Positions 5,967-12,656 are shown, counted from the stretch's first letter. The stretch is DNA of 14,444 bases from an uncultured Eubacteriales bacterium (GCA_902496345.1 CABVAP010000055.1:1-14444); one strand, 5' to 3'. Program-made: numbers and translations. The notes: generated by a model not told the origin, from the sequence alone.

Positions 5967-5999
5967 AGGGAAAATTTATCCCTTTCGTCCAAAAGGGAT
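5967..5999 (+). other. Competing hairpins between the two cohesin-SLH genes
   Basis: ATCCCTTT at 5978-5985 and AAAGGGAT at 5992-5999 form a perfect eight-pair stem. AGGGA at 5967-5971 can instead pair with TCCCT at 5979-5983, so the two folds exclude each other. No T tract follows, so this is not a standard terminator. It may be a processing or attenuation site in a shared transcript; function is unknown. Confidence 0.4.
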
Positions 6000-6085
6000 A
6001 GCGACCTTATTTCATAATCTGGCGGGGATTTTGAGTTTTGGTCTGATATTTTGGTTGATATTTTAAGATTTAAAGGAGGATTTTT

Positions 6086-7444
6086 ATGTTTAATGCAAAA
6101 AAAATTACAGCTATAGCTTTGGCATTTACTTACATTTTTTCTGCTGTAAACGTATTTGCTGCAAGTGGAAGTAAAATTTTATATGATGAAAAATATACTA
6201 AAAGCCCAGTTACAAGTATTCCTATAAAAAAATCTTCTATTGCTGTTGAACCTAGCAAGGATTTTATGAAAATCAGTGATACTTTTTCTGTTGACTTTAA
6301 AATGAAAAATAATCCTGGGTTTGCATCTTATGGTTTTACCGTTGAATATGACGGTTCGGTTGTTAAACCTATTTCCGGTACTGCTGAAAATTGCAAAGTT
6401 ATGTACCCTTATACCACAAAAATTAAAAGCCCTGCTATAGACACACAGACTATCACAACTGCTATTGAAAACAAGAGCGAAAATAGTTTTTCTTTTAGTG
6501 GATACTGCTCTGGTGGCTCTGGCCAACTTGTTAAAACAGACAGTGACGGACTTTTATTTACTATTCAATTTGAGGCTATTGCTGAAGGTAAATCTTCTAT
6601 AGGTATATCTGGTCTTGATAGCTACATACTTGTTGATAACAAAGATAAAAAATTATCTGTTTATGCTGACAACGCATCTATTACAGTTGTAAAAGGAAAC
6701 TCTGTAGCTACAGATGAAACTACTATTGTTTCTGACAACGCTGATAATTCTGATGAGGTTTCAACAGAGGCTGTGACAGAGGTTACAACTGAAGTCGCTA
6801 CTACTGTTGACAATGTTAATTCAGAGGGAGATTCCGAAGAAACAACTTTTGCTGACTTTGTTATAAATGTACCTGTAAACCAAACTGAAAGCTCTGAATT
6901 TAAAGATATGGCTCAATATCCTTGGGCAAAAGACGCTGTTGAATTTCTTGCATCACTTGGTGTTGTAAGGGGTACTGGTTGGAAAATATTTTCTCCTAAT
7001 AAATTTACATCTAGAGCTGACTTTATGGTTATTGTAAAAAGATTTGTTGGTATTGACGGTGTTTCTGACGAGGGAAACTTTGAAGACGTTCAACCAACTG
7101 ACTATTTTGCTGAGGCTGTCAATGTCGTTACAAACTGTGGTCTTACAAAAGGCACAAATGATAATTTATTCAGACCTAAAGACGAAATTACAAGACAAGA
7201 AGTAGTTTTTGTACTTGCTAAAGTTCTTGAAAAGGCTGGAAAGCTCGAAAAAAGTGATGTTTCAATATTAAATAACTTTCTTGACGGCGATTTTGTTTCT
7301 CCTTACGCAAGGGAATATGTGGCTGATATGATTGGTATGGGTATCGTTTCTGGAAATGACCTTAAACGCATTACTCCTGTTGAACCTATCACAAGAGCAG
7401 AGGTTTGCGTACTTGTTAAAAAGGTTTATGATTTGATTAAATAG
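6086..7444 (+). CDS. Second cell-surface protein with cohesin module and three SLH repeats
   Basis: A 452-residue paralogue of the preceding gene with the same domain order. The signal peptide is residues 1-25 (cleavage likely after VFA). The cohesin module spans about 50-202, with KMKNNPGFASYGFTVEYDG and GLLFTIQFEAIAEGKSSI. An acidic Thr/Val/Glu linker runs 203-265. SLH repeats lie at about 271-325, 331-388 and 395-452, with motifs TSRAD, ITRQE and ITRAE. The linker is more acidic and less Thr-dense than in the neighbour, and the cohesin loops at about 100-150 differ, so partner specificity may differ. AAGGAGG at 6073-6079 sets the start. It may share a transcript with the upstream gene across a 136-base gap. 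The pair looks like a tandem duplication that has since diverged. Confidence 0.88.
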   Translation: MFNAKKITAIALAFTYIFSAVNVFAASGSKILYDEKYTKSPVTSIPIKKSSIAVEPSKDFMKISDTFSVDFKMKNNPGFASYGFTVEYDGSVVKPISGTAENCKVMYPYTTKIKSPAIDTQTITTAIENKSENSFSFSGYCSGGSGQLVKTDSDGLLFTIQFEAIAEGKSSIGISGLDSYILVDNKDKKLSVYADNASITVVKGNSVATDETTIVSDNADNSDEVSTEAVTEVTTEVATTVDNVNSEGDSEETTFADFVINVPVNQTESSEFKDMAQYPWAKDAVEFLASLGVVRGTGWKIFSPNKFTSRADFMVIVKRFVGIDGVSDEGNFEDVQPTDYFAEAVNVVTNCGLTKGTNDNLFRPKDEITRQEVVFVLAKVLEKAGKLEKSDVSILNNFLDGDFVSPYAREYVADMIGMGIVSGNDLKRITPVEPITRAEVCVLVKKVYDLIK

Positions 7445-7451
7445 TTTGGAG

Positions 7452-7557
7452 TTTATGAAACCTTTTGCAGTTTATCGAAAAATTTGATTTTGCTTACATA
7501 AGGGGACAACACGAAAGGAAACGATAGTTTCCGACAAAAGTTTTCGTTCACCTTTTT
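7452..7557 (+). repeat. 106-bp direct repeat, first copy (family B)
   Basis: Identical to 7602-7707, offset by exactly 150 bases. It contains GGAAAC-GATA-GTTTCC, a perfect six-pair hairpin at 7517-7532. At the 3' edge of this copy CACCTTTT-TC-AAAAGGTG (7549-7566) adds an eight-pair hairpin that the second copy lacks. A 28-base core (7516-7543) recurs inverted at 14380-14407. There is no open reading frame of note. Probably an interspersed palindromic element that has duplicated locally. Confidence 0.92.
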
Positions 7558-7573
7558 CAAAAGGTGGCAGAGT

Positions 7574-7597
7574 TTGAGACGGAGTCTCAAGGTTTTT
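7574..7597 (+). terminator. Possible terminator hairpin between the 106-bp repeats
   Basis: TTGAGAC at 7574-7580 and GTCTCAA at 7584-7590 form a seven-pair stem with a GGA loop. GG and five Ts follow. It is the best terminator candidate downstream of the second cohesin-SLH gene, 130 bases after its stop. It may equally be part of the repeat family. Confidence 0.4.
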
Positions 7598-7601
7598 GAG
7601 A

Positions 7602-7707
7602 TTTATGAAACCTTTTGCAGTTTATCGAAAAATTTGATTTTGCTTACATAAGGGGACAACACGAAAGGAAACGATAGTTTCCGACAAAAGTTTTCGTTCA
7701 CCTTTTT
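7602..7707 (+). repeat. 106-bp direct repeat, second copy (family B)
   Basis: An exact copy of 7452-7557. After 7707 the two units diverge: here the sequence runs into unrelated A/T-rich DNA, with a small CGGA/TCCG hairpin, rather than the CAAAAGGTGG that completes the first copy. The second unit is therefore truncated or has been interrupted. Confidence 0.92.
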
Positions 7708-7923
7708 TAATGGGCATCGGAAAGAAATCCGACAGGTATAAGGCACGGATTATGAGTTTGTAAAATAAAAACAGATTGAAACAAAAATGGTTTAATTTTG
7801 TTTTAATTTGTTTTTATGCAAACGAATGTGCCGTTACCTGCTTTTGCGTAGCAAAAGTGCTGAAAACTAGTTGGTGTGGGCAACGCCCACGGTCTTTAAG
7901 ATTTTTTTTATTATAACAAAATT
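7708..7923 (+). repeat. Non-coding gap with a family-A repeat fragment
   Basis: This stretch has no credible gene. It holds a CTTTTGC-GTA-GCAAAAG hairpin at 7841-7857 and a family-A fragment at 7876-7897. In the fragment GTGGGC-AAC-GCCCAC is followed by ACGGTCTTT-like bases (CCCACGGTCTT is shared with 92-102), then a T-rich tract at 7901-7909. I see no convincing promoter for the gene at 7966 here. Confidence 0.6.
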
Positions 7924-7950
7924 AGGGTGTCGATATAGATACCCTTTTTT
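7924..7950 (+). terminator. Terminator immediately upstream of the DUF1275 gene
   Basis: AGGGTGTC at 7924-7931 pairs with GATACCCT at 7938-7945 (eight pairs, one G-U, loop GATATA). A run of Ts follows to 7950. It ends only about 15 bases before the start codon of the next gene, and no promoter fits in between. Transcription of that gene must therefore pass through this hairpin, so it may act as an attenuator. Confidence 0.75.
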
Positions 7951-7965
7951 ACGCGTGGTGATTTT

Positions 7966-8649
7966 ATGGAAAAATTTATTGAAATTTTTAAAAGTAAACA
8001 GGTTTCTGAAAATTATATCGTTGGTATTTTTCTTGCTGTGACAGGTGGGTATTTTGATGCCTATACTTACATATCAAGAGGTGGCGTTTTCGCTAACGCT
8101 CAAACAGGTAATATCGTCTTGCTTGGAATAAACTTTGCTAAAGAAAATTATTTTGAAGCTATGTACTACCTTATACCTATTTTTGCTTTTGCACTTGGTG
8201 TCATTTTTTCTGAAATTATAAAATATAAATATAAAAAATCTAAAAAAATACATTGGCGTCAACTTGTCGTGTTTGCAGAAATTGTTTTGTTAATTGGAGT
8301 TGCTTTTATCCCTTGTGGTAATCAAGATGTTATTGCTAATATTATTATTTCTTTTGTCTGTGCTATGCAGGTTAAAGGTTTTAGAAAAATAAACGGAAAT
8401 GCCGTTTCAACAACTATGTGTACAGGAAATTTGCGAAGTGCTTCTGAACTTCTTTTTGACGCATTTAAAAATAAAAATTTTAATTCGCTTAGAAATAGCC
8501 TTCAATATTTCGGGATAATAATCTTTTTTATAATCGGTGCTATAGTCGGTACTGTGCTTACAAAAATTTTTCTTGAAAAAGCTATACTGTTTGCTGTGTT
8601 CGTTTTGTTGTGTATACTTATGGCTATGTTTAAATCAAGCAAGGAATAA
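7966..8649 (+). CDS. DUF1275 (YoaK-like) integral membrane protein
   Basis: A 227-residue hydrophobic protein with about six membrane segments. The N-terminal signature VTGGYFDAYTYISRGGVFAN, then QTGNIVLLGI (residues about 46-55), is the hallmark of DUF1275. A second conserved stretch, STTMCTGNLRSASE at about 147-160, repeats the TGN pattern, as is usual in this family. The biochemical function of the family is not established; transport has been suggested only from topology. The start at 7966 follows a modest GGTGAT site. It appears to be a single-gene unit: a terminator lies directly upstream, and the next gene has its own promoter at 8725. Confidence 0.88.
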   Translation: MEKFIEIFKSKQVSENYIVGIFLAVTGGYFDAYTYISRGGVFANAQTGNIVLLGINFAKENYFEAMYYLIPIFAFALGVIFSEIIKYKYKKSKKIHWRQLVVFAEIVLLIGVAFIPCGNQDVIANIIISFVCAMQVKGFRKINGNAVSTTMCTGNLRSASELLFDAFKNKNFNSLRNSLQYFGIIIFFIIGAIVGTVLTKIFLEKAILFAVFVLLCILMAMFKSSKE

Positions 8650-8724
8650 TATAGAATATAATTACTATAAAATTTTTACTATGCCCTATATAGCTTAAAA
8701 TCTAAAGAAAATCGTTATTTTTTA

Positions 8725-8753
8725 TTGAAATCATACTCTGTAAGTAGTATAAT
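8725..8753 (+). promoter_or_regulatory. Sigma-A promoter of the YqeG-like gene
   Basis: TTGAAA at 8725-8730, a 17-base spacer, then TATAAT at 8748-8753. The expected transcript starts near 8760, giving a leader of about 117 bases before the chosen ATG at 8877. Confidence 0.82.
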
Positions 8754-8876
8754 GTAACTGGTGAGGTTTGCTTACTTATTTTAAATTTGTTTGTATCAAT
8801 ATATCTTTTTTTGATATACTATTTATATATTGTTTTTATTGGCATTGTTTCTAAATCTATTTTAGTGAGGTATTTT

Positions 8877-9440
8877 ATGATAAAAAAATTTTTCCCTGAA
8901 AAATATGTTGAGTCTGTTTATCAGATTGACCTAGAAAAGCTTAAAAGTGAAAAAATTGAGGCCCTTATATTTGATATAGACAATACACTTGTTCCATATT
9001 ATGTCCCTAATGCCAACAAAAGAATTAAAAAACTTTTTTCTGCCATCAAAGCTAAAGGGATTAAGGTCGGCGTACTTTCTAATAACAACAAAAATCGTGT
9101 TTCTATATTCTGCAAAGAGCTTAACATCGAATATGTTCATAAAGCTGGAAAGCCTGGCGTTAAAGGTCTTGGCAGGCTTATTAAAAAACTTGGTGTTAAA
9201 AATCATAGAAATACTGTTATTATAGGCGACCAAGTCTTTACAGACGTTTTATGTGGAAACAGAATGGGCATTCATACTATACTTGTTAAGCCGGTTTCTA
9301 AAAAAGACGCTTTCGGTACTTGGCTTAAAAGAGGCATCGAGTCTATCGTTATAAACCTATATCTTAAACGAAAAAAGATTTCTCCGGCTGTCGAAAAAGT
9401 CGACAGCCTTGCAAAAAATCAACGATTTTTTGCAAATTAA
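8877..9440 (+). CDS. yqeG: YqeG family HAD-IIIA type phosphatase
   Basis: A 187-residue haloacid-dehalogenase-type phosphatase of unknown physiological substrate. Motif I is FDIDNTLVPYY (nucleophile Asp33, acid Asp35). Motif II is GVLSNNNK (Ser68). The motif III lysine is likely Lys92 in AGKPGVKG. Motif IV is IIGDQVFTDVLCGNRMG (Asp118, Asp123). The ATG at 8877 has GTGAGG at 8865-8870. An in-frame TTG 90 bases upstream would add a hydrophobic stretch but has no binding site, so I rejected it. In Bacillus subtilis yqeG lies near yqeH and aroE; here aroE is the next gene and yqeH is missing. The last 17 or so residues are encoded by two perfect palindromes and extend past the usual length of about 170. 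Confidence 0.9.
   Translation: MIKKFFPEKYVESVYQIDLEKLKSEKIEALIFDIDNTLVPYYVPNANKRIKKLFSAIKAKGIKVGVLSNNNKNRVSIFCKELNIEYVHKAGKPGVKGLGRLIKKLGVKNHRNTVIIGDQVFTDVLCGNRMGIHTILVKPVSKKDAFGTWLKRGIESIVINLYLKRKKISPAVEKVDSLAKNQRFFAN
9386..9435 (+). repeat. Two perfect palindromes inside the 3' end of yqeG
   Basis: GGCTGTCGA (9386-9394) pairs with TCGACAGCC (9400-9408), nine pairs with a five-base loop. The very next base starts TTGCAAAAAATC (9409-9420), which pairs with GATTTTTTGCAA (9424-9435), twelve pairs with an AAC loop. Both lie in the reading frame, and the stop codon is at 9438-9440. They may serve as transcript-end structures or be remnants of an inserted repeat that changed the C-terminus. Confidence 0.85.
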
Positions 9441-9447
9441 ACTAGAG

Positions 9448-9500
9448 AAAAAACAGCTGTTTTTTCGTACAAGGCTTTTGAGCCTTTGAAACAGCTGTTT
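9448..9500 (+). repeat. Palindrome cluster after yqeG
   Basis: An 18-base perfect palindrome centred on CAGCTG lies at 9448-9465. It is followed by the hairpin AAGGCT-TTTG-AGCCTT at 9471-9486. A second AAACAGCTGTTTT follows at 9489-9501 and can pair with the first. The T-rich right half of the first palindrome makes it a possible bidirectional terminator for yqeG. Confidence 0.6.
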
Positions 9501-9597
9501 TCCTCAGCGAAAATGCGATTTCCGCTTGCGGATTTGAGTCTGCGACGCTTATTTAAAATTGATGCTTCCGATAAAAATTAACTTTATTGACAGTCTT
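9498..9597 (+). repeat. Interspersed repeat family C, first copy
   Basis: About 100 bases are homologous to 12657-12755. The first 55 match nearly perfectly (one short indel), from TTTTCCTCAGCG to GACGCTTAT. After a variable middle, the tails again match (GATAAAA-TTAACTTTAT--ACAGTCT). The core holds the hairpin TCCGC-TT-GCGGA. This copy lies directly before aroE, and its tail supplies the -35 box of the aroE promoter. Confidence 0.88.
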
Positions 9598-9615
9598 AGG
9601 TTTTAGTTAAATAAT
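9587..9615 (+). promoter_or_regulatory. Probable promoter of the aroE operon
   Basis: TTGACA at 9587-9592, a 17-base spacer, then AATAAT at 9610-9615 (five of six matches to TATAAT). The -35 box lies within the end of repeat family C. At the same place the copy at 12746-12751 reads TCTACA. Confidence 0.65.
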
Positions 9616-9646
9616 TTTTTACTCTATTTTTGAAAGGGGTTTTTCT

Positions 9647-10519
9647 ATGAATTCTAATTTGAATTTTAATGGCAAAACAAGTGTTTATGGACTTATTGGA
9701 AACCCTGTTGAACACTCTTTTTCTCCACCTATCCATAATACTATTGCTAGTTCTACTGGCTCTAACTTCGTTTATGTCCCTTTTCACGTTCTTAACGACA
9801 ACGTTGAAGACGCTATCAAAGGTGCTTATGCCCTTGGTATTAAAGGACTTAATGTTACTGTACCTCACAAAAAGGCCGTTATGCCTCATTTATCTAGTAT
9901 AGAAAAACGTGCAGAGGCTATTGGTGCTGTCAATACACTTAAATTTACACCAGACGGATATGCTGGATATAATACCGACATTATTGGAATTTTATATTCT
10001 TTTCAAAATAGAGGTATTTACATAAAAGATAAAACTGTTTTGATTATTGGTGCCGGTGGTAGTGCCTGTGCTGCTCTTGTACTTGCTGTATCTGAAGGAG
10101 CTAAAAAGGTCTACATCGCTAACCGTACTGTTGAAAATGCTGACAAGCTTAAACAACACGTATTAAACTATTATGACGCTGACATTTCTGTTTTATCTAT
10201 CGATAAAATAAACGATATTCCTAACTGTGATATTGTTATGCAAACAACTACTCTTGGTTTTGGTAAAAATGTCGGTATATCACCTATTGCTGACAAGCAA
10301 TTTTTTAAAGATAAAAACGTTTCTGCTGTATTTGACACTATTTATATCCCTAGTAAAACAAAATTTCTTGAAGACGCTGAAAGTTTTGGCATAACTGCTA
10401 TTAATGGTTTCGATATGCTTATATATCAAGCGGTTGCTTCTTCTGAAATTTGGCTTGAAAAAACTTATACTGAGGATTTTAAAAAGGAACTTCGTGATAC
10501 TCTCGCTGAAGTTTTCTAA
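9647..10519 (+). CDS. aroE: Shikimate dehydrogenase (NADP)
   Basis: A 290-residue enzyme that reduces 3-dehydroshikimate to shikimate, the fourth step of the shikimate pathway. The substrate-binding N-terminal domain has YGLIGNPVEHSFSPPIHN (Ser24, Ser26), NVTVPHKKAVMP with catalytic Lys75, and GYNTDIIG with catalytic Asp111. The Rossmann domain has IIGAGGSACAA (133-143) and ANRT (158-161), the NADP phosphate-binding motif. The C-terminus has NGFDMLIYQAV with the conserved Gln. GAAAGGGG at 9632-9639 supports the start. It is the first gene of aroE-comFB-aroK-aroQ; only these three shikimate steps are in the window. Confidence 0.96.
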   Translation: MNSNLNFNGKTSVYGLIGNPVEHSFSPPIHNTIASSTGSNFVYVPFHVLNDNVEDAIKGAYALGIKGLNVTVPHKKAVMPHLSSIEKRAEAIGAVNTLKFTPDGYAGYNTDIIGILYSFQNRGIYIKDKTVLIIGAGGSACAALVLAVSEGAKKVYIANRTVENADKLKQHVLNYYDADISVLSIDKINDIPNCDIVMQTTTLGFGKNVGISPIADKQFFKDKNVSAVFDTIYIPSKTKFLEDAESFGITAINGFDMLIYQAVASSEIWLEKTYTEDFKKELRDTLAEVF

Positions 10520-10568
10520 AACTCACTACACAATGTGTATCATTCTATAGAAGGGGAGAATCTTAACT

Positions 10569-10847
10569 ATGTTATTGAAAAATTGTATGGAAGATGCTGT
10601 TGAATATTATATTGATGGAGTTATTGAAGAACTTGATATGTGTAGATGTGACAAATGCAAATATGACGTTATGGCTATCGCACTTAATCATCTGCCCCCT
10701 CAATATACCGTTACTAGGGAAGGGGTTTTGTTTAATAAAGTTAAAAATATGGGTAACCAGGCTGATGCAAAAATTATCGCTGAAATTACAAAGGCTGCAA
10801 AAATTGTTATGAAGGACGCTAAACACTATGCTAAAGAAGAAGAATAA
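10569..10847 (+). CDS. ComFB family protein
   Basis: A 92-residue small soluble protein. The pattern CRCDKCKYDVMAIALNHLPP (residues 25-44), followed by YTVTREGVLF, is diagnostic of the ComFB family. It has a Cys cluster at 25, 27 and 30 that may bind metal, although cysteines are not universal in the family. ComFB was named from the competence operon of Bacillus. Recent work on cyanobacterial members describes them as cyclic-dinucleotide receptors, so a regulatory role is possible. Here it sits between aroE and aroK, and its 3' end overlaps the aroK start by 20 bases, so it is co-transcribed with shikimate genes. A 13-base inverted repeat, TACACA-A-TGTGTA, lies just upstream at 10527-10539. 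AAGGGGAGAA at 10551-10560 is the binding site. Confidence 0.88.
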   Translation: MLLKNCMEDAVEYYIDGVIEELDMCRCDKCKYDVMAIALNHLPPQYTVTREGVLFNKVKNMGNQADAKIIAEITKAAKIVMKDAKHYAKEEE

Positions 10848-11361
10848 CATTATTTTAATCGGTTTTATGGGCTGTGGTAAAACAAGTATAGGCAGACGAA
10901 TTGCCTCTAACTTTGATTTTGACTTTGTTGATACGGACATCGCTATTCAAGAATTATCTGGTTTATCGATAAATGAAATTTTTCGAAAATATGGTGAAGA
11001 TTATTTTCGCAAGCTTGAACGAAACTATTGTAAGCTCTCTGCTCTTAGCAAAGGCTATGTTATCGCAACAGGCGGTGGAATAATCAAAAATGAAATAAAC
11101 GTTGATAATCTTAAAATAAACGGCGTTGTCGTTTATCTTAAATGTAGCCCTGAAAAAATTTACAACAACATTAAAAATGACACTTCCAGACCACTTCTTA
11201 ACGGTGCCAAAGATAAATATGCTCTTATTTGCCAAATGCTTAAAGAAAGAGAGCCTTTATATAAAAAATACGCTGATGTTACTATTGACATAAGCGAAAT
11301 GCGACTTGAGGAGAGTGCTTGGCAAGTTGGTCGAGAGCTTAGGAGGTTTTCTTATATATGA
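10828..11361 (+). CDS. aroK: Shikimate kinase
   Basis: A 177-residue P-loop kinase that phosphorylates shikimate at the 3-hydroxyl using ATP. Walker A is GFMGCGKTS (residues 12-20, Lys18). The substrate residues are Asp35 and Asp37 in VDTDIAI, Arg61 in YFRKLE, and the GGG loop at 82-84 (ATGGGI). Arg121 in SRPLL is the lid arginine, and REPLYKKYAD at 141-150 is conserved. The ATG overlaps the end of comFB by 20 bases in another frame, with AAGGACG about ten bases upstream, suggesting translational coupling. Its TGA stop overlaps the aroQ ATG (ATGA). Confidence 0.95.
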   Translation: MLKKKNNIILIGFMGCGKTSIGRRIASNFDFDFVDTDIAIQELSGLSINEIFRKYGEDYFRKLERNYCKLSALSKGYVIATGGGIIKNEINVDNLKINGVVVYLKCSPEKIYNNIKNDTSRPLLNGAKDKYALICQMLKEREPLYKKYADVTIDISEMRLEESAWQVGRELRRFSYI

Positions 11362-11807
11362 AAAAAATTAGAGTTATAAATGGCCCTAACATAAACTTTA
11401 CCGGAATTAGGGAAAAAGGTATTTATGGTAGTTTAAACTACAATGACATAATTAAATTAATCGAAGATAAGGCGAAAGAACTTGACTTTGAAATAGATTG
11501 TTTTCAATCTAACCACGAAGGGGAAATAATTGACTATATTCAAAGATGTTTCCTTGAAGGAGTTGACGGTATCGTTATTAACCCTGGTGCTTACACTCAC
11601 TACAGCTATGCTATCAGAGATGCTATCGCCTCTGTTAATATTCCTGTTGTCGAAGTTCATATGTCTAATATTCACAAAAGAGAGGAATTTAGACATTTAT
11701 CTGTTACCGTTCCTGTTTGTGTCGGTCAGATTTGTGGTTTTGGTCATTTTGGCTATATTATGGGACTTTTTGCACTTCAAAACTTTTTTGATGAATCTCA
11801 AAAATAA
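11358..11807 (+). CDS. aroQ: Type II 3-dehydroquinate dehydratase
   Basis: A 149-residue enzyme of the small, dodecameric class II family, converting 3-dehydroquinate to 3-dehydroshikimate, the step before AroE. Hallmarks are INGPNINFTGIREKGIYG (residues 7-24, with catalytic Arg18 and Tyr23), QSNHEGEIIDYIQ, INPGAYTHYS (Asn75, His81), EVHMSNIHKREEFR (catalytic His101, Arg108, Arg112) and GFGHFGY. The start overlaps the aroK stop (ATGA), with AGGAGGTTTT directly upstream. It closes the aro operon. In Bacillus an aminopeptidase gene often lies between aroQ and efp; here efp follows with its own promoter. Confidence 0.96.
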   Translation: MKKIRVINGPNINFTGIREKGIYGSLNYNDIIKLIEDKAKELDFEIDCFQSNHEGEIIDYIQRCFLEGVDGIVINPGAYTHYSYAIRDAIASVNIPVVEVHMSNIHKREEFRHLSVTVPVCVGQICGFGHFGYIMGLFALQNFFDESQK

Positions 11808-11867
11808 AAATAGATTTTTACATATACCTCATTATCAAATTACAATGTAAAAGTTTGATTAATTGCA

Positions 11868-11920
11868 CCTTTTTTATCTTTTGAAAATGTTGCAATTTTC
11901 ACAAAAAATGATAAAAAAAG
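11868..11920 (+). terminator. Long A/T-rich hairpin between aroQ and efp
   Basis: CCTTTTTTATC at 11868-11878 pairs perfectly with GATAAAAAAGG at 11910-11920. Inside, TGAAAAT and ATTTTCA form a further seven-pair stem with a GTTGCA loop. A second small hairpin, ACTTTTTT-TAT-AAAAAAGT, follows just before the efp promoter. This may be the aro-operon terminator, although the usual GC-rich stem is missing and the T tract is displaced by about ten bases. Confidence 0.5.
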
Positions 11921-11950
11921 GATTTGTTGGACTTTTTTTATAAAAAAGTG

Positions 11951-11980
11951 TTGAATTTATAATGTGGTATCTGATATAAT
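11951..11980 (+). promoter_or_regulatory. Sigma-A promoter of efp
   Basis: TTGAAT at 11951-11956, an 18-base spacer, then TATAAT at 11975-11980, with TG at 11972-11973 forming an extended -10. The leader before the efp start is about 83 bases. Confidence 0.8.
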
Positions 11981-12069
11981 AAACTTATTATTATGACTAT
12001 CATTGATATTCTGGGATATTGCCCAATATTGATTTTTTGTCTTTAAATTTTAAGGAGGATTTTTTTAAT

Positions 12070-12627
12070 ATGATTTCAGCCAGTGAATTTAGAAATGGTG
12101 TTACTATTGAATATGAAGGTGACGTTTATACTATTCTTGAGTTCCAACACGTTAAACCTGGTAAAGGTGCTGCCTTTGTTCGTACTAAAATCAAAAACAT
12201 TAAAACAGGTAGCGTTGTTGAAAAAACTTTCAGACCTACTGAAAAAATGGGTAAAGCATTTATCGACCGTAAAGATATGCAATACTTATATTCTGACGGT
12301 GAACTTTACCACTTTATGGACAACGAAACTTTCGAACAGATTGCTGTAAACGCTAGTGACGTTGGAGATGCTCTTAAATTCGTTAAAGAAAACGAAATGG
12401 TTAAAATTCTCTCTTACAACGGAGAAATTTTCGGTATTGAACCACCTTTATTCGTTGAACTTGAAATTACTGATACAGAACCTGGCTTCAAAGGTGATAC
12501 AGCTACTGGTGCTACTAAACCTGCTGTTGTTGAAACTGGTGCTTCTGTAAACGTTCCTTTATTCGTAAACCAAGGTGACGTTATTAAAATTGATACTCGT
12601 ACAGGTGAATATTTAAGTAGAGCTTAA
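12070..12627 (+). CDS. efp: Translation elongation factor P
   Basis: A 185-residue protein with the three-domain EF-P architecture. EF-P binds stalled ribosomes and speeds peptide-bond formation at polyproline stretches. The N-terminal MISASEFRNGVTIEYEGDVY is typical. The loop VKPGKGAAFVRTK puts Lys32 at the tip, the residue modified in many bacteria. The C-terminus ends in DVIKIDTRTGEYLSRA, as expected. The ATG at 12070 is chosen over an in-frame ATG 51 bases upstream because AAGGAGG is at 12052-12058 and the protein then has normal length. Its own promoter and terminator make it a single-gene unit. Confidence 0.96.
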   Translation: MISASEFRNGVTIEYEGDVYTILEFQHVKPGKGAAFVRTKIKNIKTGSVVEKTFRPTEKMGKAFIDRKDMQYLYSDGELYHFMDNETFEQIAVNASDVGDALKFVKENEMVKILSYNGEIFGIEPPLFVELEITDTEPGFKGDTATGATKPAVVETGASVNVPLFVNQGDVIKIDTRTGEYLSRA

Positions 12628-12656
12628 TATTTGTACAAATCTTTCAAACTGTCGGC

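Noticed and set aside
7452..7707. CRISPR array
   Set aside because: There are only two long units of 106 bp with one 44-bp gap, no spacer series and no cas genes.
8787..8876. TTG-initiated hydrophobic N-terminal extension of YqeG
   Set aside because: There is no binding site before it, it lies in an A/T-rich leader, and family length fits the ATG at 8877.
10572..10940. 122-codon open frame on the minus strand opposite comFB and aroK
   Set aside because: The plus-strand genes are clear conserved families; the minus frame shows no motif or start signal.
12019..12069. Earlier ATG for EF-P
   Set aside because: The strong AAGGAGG at 12052 lies inside this extension, and EF-P proteins begin at MISASEF.
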